Assembly (NCBI RefSeq): GCF_000711695.1
Contig: NW_013546947.1
Location: forward strand, 27,744 to 91,743
DNA: 64,000 nt
Source of the DNA: Tilletiaria anomala UBC 951
Taxonomy: Eukaryota > Basidiomycota > Exobasidiomycetes > Georgefischeriales > Tilletiariaceae
Direction of reading: 5' to 3'
Part shown: positions 36,023 to 44,504 of the stretch, piece by piece
Layout of the letters: the number at the start of each line of letters is the position of its first letter
Position numbering within the stretch: the stretch's first letter is position 1
The notes under the pieces: generated by a model
Told to the model about the DNA's origin: nothing
Seen by the model: only the letters and a program-made list of their open reading frames with translations
Databases searched by the model: none
Program-made: the position numbers and the translations under genes

Positions 36023-36734
36023 ATGTACCAAGAGGCTACTGCGGCGCTTTCTCCCTGGGCTCCCCTGCCGGACGCTGAACCAATGCAGTGGCCAATCTTC
36101 ACGAAACTCGTCGAGGCGGAATATCCTGTCAAGTGTAGCAAACATGTCGCCCTAAACGGCTTATATGAGCTGCTACCCCCACTCACGGCGGCAACAATCT
36201 GCGTCACCACACCAAGGGTTTTGAGCGGTGTGATCTCAGCACTGGCTGACATGGCCGCCAAGGGCACTTCCCGAAAGCAAATTGCACATGTGACGCTTCC
36301 AGAATTTGTGATTAGTGGGAGCGATAGGCGAGAAGTATGCCCGGAAGTAACAGAACCCTTCCGTTGTCCACCGAGCCAGTGGCTTTAAGCAGTTTGGGGC
36401 AAGATTTGGAGAAGCTCATCGTTGAACCGCTCATAAAGCCTATTGCTATGACGGGTGCCGAGGAGAGATATACACGTTCTCGATCAACTCCAACTTTACA
36501 TCAGAGTTAACTAGTCCGCAGCTTCTAAGGCCTCTTCGTCGCCACTTCGTACTCACAGCATCCTCCACCAATGTCCTCGAGGACAATGAGACCGCCATCG
36601 CCACAGCACAAGCTCCAGCGGGGTCGATCACTCTTTTCGCTGCGACTTTAAAGCACGGAAGAGGACCCCTCGAGGACTGGGTTCGTCTGCCCGTACACTC
36701 CTTGCGCACGGCCCGTTATGCCGATGGATATTAA
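36023..36734 (+). pseudogene. Unassigned coding-like stretch, possibly a decayed gene
   Basis: Two protein-like plus-strand frames lie close together in different phases. The first, from ATG 36023, encodes YPVKCSKHVALNGLYELLPP and VLSGVISALADMAAKGTS and stops at 36388. The second, about 36430-36734, encodes GEIYTFSINSNFTSEL, STNVLEDNETAIATAQAPAG and ITLFAATLKHGRGPLEDWVR before a stop. Both have balanced amino-acid composition and amphipathic patterns unlike random frames. No family was recognised, and no clean intron joins them. They may be exons of an unknown gene or a broken one. Confidence 0.3.
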
Positions 36735-38038
36735 TGCAGGCCAACTTAGGTGCGAACTTGCAACGTGGAGAGGTTATTGACTGGTTGCCTCTGTCGTGCG
36801 GTTGGTGCTGGCTGTGATTGATGTGGGCGATGGCAAGATAGAGCGTAGTTACCTCGCCCAACGCAGTGACAGCACGTGACATTGCAATTGGCAGATCGGC
36901 ATGAGCTGCTTGACATTCAACGGTGAACTAGCGCGCAGCCGCGCGCCTGGGTGTAGGTTACGTCCATAGCTCCTTTTGTTGAAGGAGCCTGGCTATCGAC
37001 GTTGTCACGAATGAGTAACATCCCTTCCGTGCGGATAGGCGCCGTTGAACTTCTTGGTGGTACCTGCCTGCCGGCGCCGCCGACGCTTGCCCAGTCGTTT
37101 GCATCCGCGATGGGTTTGACTTTGCCTAGGGCCGGCCGAGCCTCATTTACGTCCCCATCGTACGTCTCGACGACATTTGTCGCGAACGCTTGACGAGACC
37201 AATTGGGGTCCCTTCGGCCTACTCATAGAGTCTCGAACTCTCCTGACCGGGCCCTGTAGGGACCTGGGCCCCTTGTGTGCGTATACATAGCCTGACACCA
37301 CGATCGGATGTGCAAGTGTGCAACTCTCGTGTCATGTTTCCGGATGGTCCGAGGCGTTTCACCAAAATTGCGCCCACGTCATGATGCTCCTCGGGCTGCA
37401 GGCCGGCAGCAGAGAGTAGCATACATAGTTCGGCAGCCTGTGGGATCGGCGTGTTACAACCATCTGGGAAGCTTTAATTTCATATCTTCACAGACTTCAG
37501 TATTCATCAGTCGTATGCGTGCTAATAATCACCCTTCCAAATAGTTTGCATTGTGCACCCGAATAGTGAGGCGGCTTTGCGCTTATCCAGATAACCTTCC
37601 CAGGGTGGGGCGGCTGGGCAACGGTGTCTGAATTTGGCAACGCCTTAGGGTTGTTATACACCCTCACCTGGCGGCACGGCACCTTGCCAGTCAACTGAAA
37701 TAGGCGTTCTTACTACGCTCAAACTACTACTACATTGATTCCCGGCACTACAACAGTGACCATGCCACGCAAACTGTGCCCCGCAGGCCGCTCCGCGCCT
37801 GTCGATGACGCACGCTTCCCATAGGCTGCCTACATTTTTTCAAGATAGCATACTTGCCTTCTAGGACCAAGTAAGGAATACACATGCATCTCGTTGCCCC
37901 CCACCCCCCGGTAAGACGGCTGCGACCAACTTGGCTGGCCCTTCTACTTGGATAGACTGGATTGGCGACGGCCAGACGACCGGATGCAGAACTCAGCGCA
38001 GGTCGCTTGTTTCAAGAGCCGAAAAGAGACCTAGGAGC

Positions 38039-38045
38039 TATAAAT
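38039..38045 (+). promoter_or_regulatory. TATA box upstream of the Mpv17-family gene
   Basis: TATAAAT 109 bp upstream of the ATG at 38154, in suitable orientation and spacing. Confidence 0.5.
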
Positions 38046-38153
38046 CCTACGCCCTCATAGCAGTCGCACCCACTTTTGTCACTTCCCAGCGTTGGCTTCA
38101 CCTCGTCTGCAAGCTACGACACACTATAGAAAATCACGGCAGACATATCAAAG

Positions 38154-39132
38154 ATGAGCTTTGCACGCTTCCTCGCCGCGACAAGCGCAACGCTACCTCG
38201 GCAATGTGCGACAGCAGGTGTTCTGTTTGCGACGTGAGTGACATTGCTTCAACTTGACCTAGGAATGCACACTTGCTCAGAACGCCGCTGGGTACTCATC
38301 TTTACAGTGGAGATGTGATCGCGCAGCAAGCTGTTGAGCGCAAAGGCAAGCAGCACGATATCTACCGCACCTTACGTCTGGGCGCCTATGGAGGATTGAT
38401 TTTCGCGCCGATTGCAAGCACCTGGTTTGGGAAAGTGCTAGAGCGAGTGAACACGGGTAGTAAAGCGGGGAATGTGGTCACAAAGGTTTGTGCATGATCT
38501 TTGGCTGGTGACGTTGCTCACATGTTTACACAGTGAAGAAAGACATGAATCATGCTTAACATGTCTTCGCTCCGCCTGACTTGCTCTCAGGTCGCTCTTG
38601 ATCAGAGCGTGGCAGCACCAGTATTTACAGCTGTCTTCTTCAGCGCAACCACCATCATGGCAGGTGGCTCACAAGGAGATGTGAAGCAGAAGCTGAATGA
38701 GGTACGTCCTTGGTTGAATTCGATTTCTATTCCCGCTCTAGCGGGTAGAGAGGAAAGAATGATTGTTTTGGGACTGAAATGCACTTCTCTACTGGTTACG
38801 ATGTCGCAGAGCTGGTGGACCACTTTGAAAACAGGTTGGATGCTCTGGACACCTGTGCAAGTGATTAACATGGCCTTTGTCCCAGTTCAACAACGCCTGC
38901 TATTCGTCAACGTCGTCAATCTTGGGTGGAACACTTTTCTGTCCTTGTGAGTATTTCACAGGTGTGGTAACTCCGGCAACGTGCCGGCTAATAAAGGGGA
39001 CGCCGAGCTCAATATTTCATTCTTGTGATTGCGAAAAGAATGTCGGGCTCAAAAGCACAAGCACCGCTCGAACCGATCCGGGACGAGGTCGAGTACGAAC
39101 TGCGGGAAGTCAAGGCTCACAAGCTGGCATGA
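38154..39132 (+). CDS. SYM1: Mpv17/PMP22 family inner mitochondrial membrane protein (SYM1-like)
   Basis: Small four-helix channel-like protein of the mitochondrial inner membrane, linked to heat and ethanol stress metabolism in yeast. Exons 38154-38233, 38281-38485, 38591-38701, 38810-38946 and a final exon ending at the TGA 39130-39132. Diagnostic blocks: TTPLGTHLYSGDVIAQQAVE, DIYRTLRLGAYGGLIFAPIA, TWFGKVLE, VALDQSVAAPVFTAVFF, SWWTTLKTGWMLWTPVQVIN, FVPVQQRLLFVNVVNLGWNT and FLSL. The first four exons are fixed by phase. The acceptor of the last exon is uncertain (near 38996 or 39039); either gives the same charged tail (PLEPIRDEVEYELREVKAHK). Total is about 210 residues, slightly longer than Sym1. 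Confidence 0.92.
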
Positions 39133-39479
39133 TACAGCGCATGCTCACGCGTACTCGGAAAAGCAAATGCTATACGGCACAAGAATACACTTAATTCAAT
39201 ACCACACTTTGTGAACCCCTTCTAGGCTGCAATTTAATCAAAAGCCGCATCGTGCGAAATATTTCTCTGAAATTTCGGATCGACGCGAATGGGGAAGTAC
39301 GCTTATGACTGGTCAAACGACATCCTTTCACATAACCACAATGAGCTCCGCTTTGTTGTCGGTCTCATCGCCCTCCTTTTGCGAGGTGCGGCACGGGGCA
39401 CAACGTCGATGTCCTACAGCCAGGAAAACGTGGAGAGGGGCTTATAGAACATGATCGGGATTGCTTCGTGGTTCGCGCG
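39133..39479. other. Convergent intergenic region
   Basis: 347 bp between the SYM1-like stop and the stop of the small minus-strand gene. Nothing recognised. Confidence 0.45.
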
Positions 39480-40064
39480 CTATTGCTCCTTGGGCGCCTT
39501 GGCTTCTTCGGGCGGTTGCACAAAGGTGGTGCTCACAGCACGGGTCGTACCGATCTGCTCGCGACTCCAAGGTATCAGCAGGCGCGCAACGATGCGCTGA
39601 CCGTGTGTCGTGCGGCCCTGTGCACAGGAGGCAAGAAACGCGATGGGTTTTGAGATTGTCGGCTGCGGCAAGAGGATGTGGGCTTTGATTGCATACTTCG
39701 AGTAGTATGCCAGCCCGATGTCTTGCGTCTTCGATGCTGGCTCCCTATAGTACTCACTTCCAGCTTCGGCGGCGATGAAGCCGATCAGGTGGGTCCAGCT
39801 TGAGAGGATCATCCGGCTCGAGTTTTGCTGCGCTGGCGTCAAAGGGGGGCAACTCCTTCGCCTAGATATTGCAAGCTGTTCACATTTTATAGAACTACCA
39901 GTCTTACATCCGAAAAAGCTCATCCATTGTACAGAGGTCAATTTCAAAGCGTTGGCTGTCGCAAGCAGCTTGGATCGTTCGCTTCGCACGAAGATACATT
40001 CATTATATTCCTCTGTATTGGGCAGCGGCAAACCACTATTCCTTTCATCAATGCGGTCGGTCAT
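39480..40064 (-). CDS. Candidate small spliced gene, unknown function
   Basis: Not recognised. From ATG 40064 the frame reads MTDRIDERNSGLPLPNTEEY and RSERSKLLATANALKLTS. A GTACAA donor (about 39932) joins in phase 0 to AKELPPFDASAAKLEPDDPL and KLDPPDRLHRRRSW behind a TATCTAG acceptor near 39862. A strong GTGAGTACT donor at about 39758 follows. Two further short exons ending FVQPPEEAKAPKEQ at the TAG 39480-39482 can be joined in phase, the last through a 46-bp intron with a CTGAT branch. The hydrophilic product would be roughly 105 residues. The exon set is plausible rather than proven. Confidence 0.35.
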   Translation of the reverse strand: MTDRIDERNSGLPLPNTEEYNECIFVRSERSKLLATANALKLTSVQWMSFFGCKTGSSIKCEQLAISRRRSCPPLTPAQQNSSRMILSSWTHLIGFIAAEAGSEYYREPASKTQDIGLAYYSKYAIKAHILLPQPTISKPIAFLASCAQGRTTHGQRIVARLLIPWSREQIGTTRAVSTTFVQPPEEAKAPKEQ

Positions 40065-40067
40065 GGA

Positions 40068-40436
40068 TCATCGGCGTTTTTTCTTCGGCAGTGACGCGTA
40101 GACCTCTCGGCCGAAAGCCGTACAACAGATAAAAGCTTTAACAAAGTACTCATCAATTTCGATGTCAAGCCGTTCATGCTGCTTGTCTCGCGTCTCGCTA
40201 TCTGGGTCAAGGCAATTGAGGCTCTCACTGACTCCGAGCCGAGCGGACCCCACAGTCGTACGTACGCCGCATCAATGTGGGAGCGAGATGCATTACTCAC
40301 TTTTTACAGGCACCGTAGACAGGGCGTGACCCAAGGAACGTATTCTACTGTGCACTTACGACTTCAGTCGTACCTTGCGAGCTGCAATATCGTCAACCGT
40401 GAGCATACGTGGAACACGTTCATGGGTGAAGGCCAT
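40068..40436 (-). CDS. Candidate small spliced gene, unknown function
   Basis: Not recognised. Exon 40436-40360 (MAFTHERVPRMLTVDDIAAR) is followed by a consensus GTAAGT donor. An in-phase CAG acceptor at 40228-40230 leads to exon 40227-40068, encoding DSETRDKQHERLDIEIDEYF and FICCTAFGREVYASLPKKKR and ending at TGA. The product would be 78 residues with an acidic helical middle and a basic, nuclear-signal-like tail. The 132-bp intron may hide a further exon. The stop lies only 3 bp from the start of the next minus-strand candidate, so the two could also be parts of one mis-joined gene. Confidence 0.35.
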
Positions 40437-40664
40437 GCTGTACTAATCTTCAAAGGAGATCCACGGGTCGTCGCTTCACAAAAGGAGAGCTAGCGACGCT
40501 CTGATGGAACCTTCTAAACACCTTCGATTGGATGTCTGCGCGCTGGTAGCTGACCAACATGATCAAGTCTTATCCGCACGCCGCATCATTTCGCAGGCTT
40601 TCTCACTTGGATGCCCAAATAACACATTGAATTACTATGATTACACTGGCCCTCGATTCTGCGC

Positions 40665-42314
40665 TTACCCTTCCCATGCCTTGGCGGCCTCCATCTGCTG
40701 AGGCAGCGGCCCCATGGGACATAATTGAAAGAAGCGCTCGCGCGGGATCATGACGAGCGCCGAGCGCTTGTGCCCGAGATCTATGAGCTGTGTAGAGATA
40801 GAATAATCGGTGCATGCGCCATGTAAGCATTCTGGCTTTGGAATCGATGGGAAAACAGACCGCCTACCCACCTTTTCAACGTGCCCGCCGACCATGCACT
40901 CGTACTCGACCATCTTGGTGTTGCTCGCGCGCGGCTCCGAGACGACGAGTTGTGTCTGCGGATCGAGCAGGAAGCAAAGCTAAGGAGTTCGGGTGGTCGC
41001 AAAGGGTGTCAGCTTAGCCAGAGCACTGCCTGCAAAAGCATGAAAGAAAAAGTGACTCACATGCACAGCAGCACCCATCCATGTCCGCACCCTGTGAGCA
41101 CCCCTGTACTTTGCCTCACCCACTAGCGCATGGAAGCCCATGTCCCTGTCTGCGACCTGGTAGAAGGGCGCGACATTGCTCTCCTTCGCAAAGTAGATCT
41201 CGACAAAGCCCCACGGCTCATCATCCCAGTACCCGATCAAGCCGAATCGTGCAGGATCGTCGACGATCTCCTTGATGCAGTCAAAGTGCGCTGACATAGC
41301 TGGATCACGTTGGCGCCAGCCGGCATGGACGCGATCGCTATTCTGCCACTTTGCGCAGAGTTGCACGTCGCGCGAGTACGCAGGCCCATCGCGCGCACCC
41401 TCGCCGGCTTCGGGAGAGCCGATCGAGACCATCCGGTAGCTCAGATGCTGGGCGACTTCTGGAATGTAGCGGCGGTAGACGATGCTGCCGGGAACTGGCT
41501 TGATCCCTGCGTTGCGCAGCGTTCCAGAAGGCATCATGAGTGTGTACGCGCCGTCCCCATACGTGTGCCGCTGTAATGGAACCCAAGGCGAGATGAATGG
41601 CGATGACGGCGGACATGATTGCCAGAATGTAGAGCGATGGATCACGAGGCCGATCGGTCCATCACGCAATGATGTGGCTGCAGGCGAGTCTTTCCTGTTG
41701 GAGAAGACGGATTCGCTTGTAGGGATGCCAGGCCCAAGTGTGACCGCGAACGCTGTACCGATGGGCTTGCCATCGATTCCATGGAATTCAGAGTGCAGGA
41801 AAAGCCCTTCTTCGCCCTTGTAAAGCTCGAAATAGACCCAAGCGGCGAGCCACAGCATGTCCGGCACGTCCCTTTCATCGTGCGAGATTGTCTGCCCACT
41901 TTTGGGTGCCTGATGTAGAAGCGCAACAGAACCCCACAGCTGCTTGCAGCGGTTCTGCCACGTGTTGTCGGATAATTCTTGCATTGCGTCCACTTTGGAG
42001 GGATGCATTGAGGAGGACGGGAATATGAGAAGAGACAGGCAAGATTGTGGCAATCCAGCGATGAGAAGCTCTACCAGCAAAGCTGGATAGTGATGTCCAT
42101 GTGCCTCCCGCGAGACGTTGTCGAGGGTCGTAATCTTGAGGGTCCCACCGATCTCCTGTTGAGCTTCTCCGAGTACAGAGGCGCAAGCATCTCGAATGAG
42201 GTCACATCGTGGTACAAAGACATTGCGCAGGTCTCCCCCTCGACCGGATGGCGGCAATAGCGTTGGCCAGTGTGTCGGCGCGGTAGGTGAGACAAGCGAT
42301 GTGAGAGCTGACAT
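40665..42314 (-). CDS. Siderophore N5-hydroxyornithine acyltransferase (IucB/SidF/SidL/Fer5 family)
   Basis: GNAT-type acyltransferase (Acetyltransf_8/IucB family) that acylates N5-hydroxyornithine with an acyl-CoA for hydroxamate siderophores. Three exons: 42314-41061, 40979-40872, 40787-40665; 1485 nt, 494 residues. The N-terminal two thirds is the divergent beta-rich region (EGLFLHSEFHGIDGKPIGTA, YRRYIPEVAQHLSYRMVSI). The catalytic half carries VHAGWRQRDPAMSAHFD, GLIGYWDDEPWGFVEIYFAK, ADRDMGFHALVGEAKYRGAH, RTWMGAAVH, then QLVVSEPRASNTKMVEYEC and, in the last exon, LIDLGHKRSALVMIPRERFF. The C-terminus (AKAWEG) lacks a PTS1 signal, unlike peroxisomal hydroxymevalonyl transferases, so acetyl-CoA or another cytosolic acyl donor is possible. 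It shares a locus with ornithine monooxygenase (44505), the preceding step. Confidence 0.9.
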
Positions 42315-42932
42315 GGTCGCTGTCGTTTACCAACCGCTCGATGCCGTGCACCTTTTTGTCAGGCTCTCTATATGCTTTGGTAGACGAGAAGATGGTGTTG
42401 TGCGGTCTTCAATTTTCTTCTAGGAGGCACTTGCTTTGCGACACGTGATTTTCGCAGTTGTTCATTCAGATCGCGGAATCTACGTGCGATTGATATGCAG
42501 TCCCGTGGGAGCTGTGCGCTAGTTAGCCAGGTAATGCTTCAACGCTCCATCTGTGAAACTGATCTGAGAAGAGATGCAGTGAATGCGATTTTCAGATGTG
42601 CAAGGACACCAGACGCTAAACGATGGCCAATGGCGTGTCCGATGATACCCGATGCCTGATGTATATGATCTACCGTCATCGGTGGATCATCAAAGGGCAG
42701 GCATTGGTAGCAGCGATCGAGGTGCCAAGACAGAGAGATGTGCTTGCTGCTCCGCTCGAGCGCTTGGCAGCTGCGAATTGCAGTAAAGGAGCAGATTAGA
42801 CGATATCTCACTTGGAAGGACAACAAGGCATTCAAATTTTCACGAGAAGGCATGCAAATTTTCGAAACTACTGGTGCCTGCTGGCGTTCTGGACCGAATG
42901 TTACGTGCAATATGACGGATGCCGGTGGCTCT

Positions 42933-42947
42933 TTATCAGATCTGATA
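42933..42947 (-). promoter_or_regulatory. Iron-type GATA palindrome
   Basis: TATCAGATCTGATA (42934-42947) is a perfect 14-bp palindrome. Its minus strand extended by one base reads GATCTGATAA, an exact match to the (G/A)ATC(T/A)GATAA site of Sre/Urbs1/Fep1-type iron-responsive GATA repressors. It is about 620 bp upstream of the siderophore acyltransferase. The motif is seen; repressor binding is inferred from gene context. Confidence 0.5.
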
Positions 42948-42962
42948 TGATGAATCGTGGAT

Positions 42963-42994
42963 CCAATCGATGTGACCTGCATATGTCCTATTGG
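42963..42994. promoter_or_regulatory. Pair of CCAAT boxes beside the GATA palindrome
   Basis: CCAAT at 42963-42967 on the plus strand and at 42990-42994 on the minus strand, 16-47 bp from the GATA palindrome. In ascomycetes the CCAAT-binding complex with HapX acts with the GATA repressor at iron genes. The flanking bases do not fit the HapX bipartite consensus, so this is weak. Confidence 0.25.
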
Positions 42995-43322
42995 ACAATG
43001 CACCGCGGCAAGCGGGCAGCGCTGCTGTGTGTGTGGTGTGATTCGTGCGCGCACTGCCAATTTTGGCACGACGCAAAAGACCATGCATAGACCGGGTTTC
43101 AACACATCATATGCACAAAATGCTTTTTATATAGACGGCCCTTTTCGCTCTCTTCGCCGTCGCTTGCCGCTTTGCATCCGGCACACTGCATATCATCCTT
43201 TCGCATAGAAGAAAAAGCTGTTCGACGCTGTTGTTCGACTTTCGATAGACGGTGAGTTGGTGTATCCGCCCCCATTTTAGTCTGCCTTCTCGCAAGCACA
43301 CGTTCGTAAAAATGGCAGAAAT

Positions 43323-44322
43323 TTAGCGGGGGAGTGCGGCTTCACCTGTCTGCGTCAAGCTGCTCTCGGGCTCGGCAATTTGGCCCTCGCCTGGCGTAGC
43401 AGCATCGAATTCGTCAGACGGCTCGTCGACGCAGACCCTGCTGTCCGAAGGGAGGGAGCAGCTTGAAATAGTCTGTTGGCTAGGGGATAATCTATCCTTT
43501 TGCTGTTTTTCATGACACGGTTTCCCAGTCGAATCAAGCGTCTCTTGCCACGGGCTCAATCGAGCAGGTGGGCTTTTGCAACCTTACCCGAAGCCATGGA
43601 GGAGTTGAGTTGCTCGGAGCAATCGGTGCAATGCAACGGTTCAAAGAGTGATTGTGAATCTCGATCACTATTTGCGTCTATACGATCAGGGTCAGCGCTC
43701 TGTGATTCCAGACTTTTTGTCTTTCGATCGACTTCAAGGCCAGTTAGGGACCGAGATTGATTTGCGAAAATGTTGCTGACAAACTTTGGCGACTTGCAGA
43801 CCTGTTGTTGCACTCGCCGAACGGGTTCAATCCTTGGCACCATCATACGTCCGCCGTCGCTGCAGCACATTCGAAATCGACTTGCTCCATTTACATCGAC
43901 CCGCGTCGACTACGACACTGACTGCATCGGAGACGCGGAGACGCACATCTTACAAGACTCTCAAACAGAAACGCTACAGCCTGTATCGAGGGATCCGCCA
44001 TCGAGTTGATCGTCGACCGTCTAGACGCACGAAGTTGCATTGACGTGTTCGGGATCCGAGGAACGCAACGCTGCACACCCACCGGCCCTGAGCAAGAACA
44101 CAGCTTTGCAGGTCACGGTACGTCCTCGTCAGCAACTTGTATCACTGAATTGTCGACAGACTCGGCATTAACTAATCAACGTCTGAAGGGGCTCAAGGCC
44201 GATTTTGCCATTTCAGCCAGCACCGACCTCCGTTGTCGCCTTTATCAACGGCAACGGTTGTACAGACCGTCGCTGAACAGTCCGAATCCGCTTGAGCCAA
44301 GTGTCTCTTCTGAGCTTGCCAT
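43323..44322 (-). CDS. Unrecognised spliced gene between the two siderophore genes
   Basis: Not recognised. The best exon runs about 44011-43580 with a small in-phase intron (donor GTAAGA near 43958, acceptor CGTAG near 43914). It encodes INSMADPSIQAVAFLFESL, then STRVDVNGASRFRMCCSDGG, RMMVPRIEPVRRVQQQV, SPKFVSNIFANQSRSLTGLE and LHCTDCSEQLNSSMASG. A second intron (about 43574-43510) leads to an acidic tail (VCVDEPSDEFDAATPGEG, EPESSLTQTGEAALPR) ending at the TAA 43323-43325. The probable start is ATG 44322 (MASSEETLGSSGFGLFSD), but the exons between 44265 and 44082 were not resolved. It is divergent from the ornithine monooxygenase, with 182 bp between starts, so co-regulation is plausible. 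No domain or membrane segment is evident. Confidence 0.4.
44242..44247 (-). promoter_or_regulatory. TGATAA GATA site upstream of ornithine monooxygenase
   Basis: Minus strand TGATAA about 260 bp upstream of the monooxygenase ATG, inside an unresolved intron of the divergent gene. It fits the core GATA site of iron regulators but is common by chance. Confidence 0.25.
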
Positions 44323-44504
44323 CGAGCTAGCAAGCGCTTGACCATCTCAATCCATCCATATTTTAAGCCCCCCCCCCGCCTGCACGGTTCAGCTCGTTTT
44401 GGAGTAGCGCGGCGTACACTGAGGCCACGTCATACACAACGGTCAAGCTTGACGCGGCCAAGGCAGCCGCGCCTACACACACCTGGCGGTTTGACACAGC
44501 GAAA

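Larger units (their letters stand above)
35116..38153. other. Gene-poor region
   Basis: 3 kb with no recognised gene, at about 50% GC. One coding-like stretch (36023-36734) is listed separately. A shorter protein-like frame runs 37011-37193 (starts MSNIPSVRIGAVELLGG). A TATA box for the next gene lies at the right end. No tRNA or terminal repeats found. Confidence 0.55.
42315..43322. promoter_or_regulatory. Upstream region of the siderophore acyltransferase
   Basis: 1.0 kb with no supported gene. It holds a perfect GATA palindrome at 42934-42947, with CCAAT boxes at 42963-42967 (plus) and 42990-42994 (minus). Minus-strand open frames here look random. Confidence 0.55.

Noticed and set aside
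37200-37260. Inverted-repeat-like sequence around GGGTCCC...GGGCCC as a transposon end or tRNA
   Set aside because: Short GC-rich inverted matches without a partner at a consistent distance and without target-site duplication or tRNA arms.
42539-43105. 188-codon minus-strand frame upstream of the siderophore acyltransferase
   Set aside because: Amino-acid composition is not protein-like, no family match, and it runs across the GATA palindrome and CCAAT boxes, so the region is better read as regulatory.
43823-43833. GGTTCAATCC resembling a tRNA B-box
   Set aside because: The flanking bases do not form a T-arm stem, no A-box or acceptor stem is present, and the position is inside a coding-like exon.
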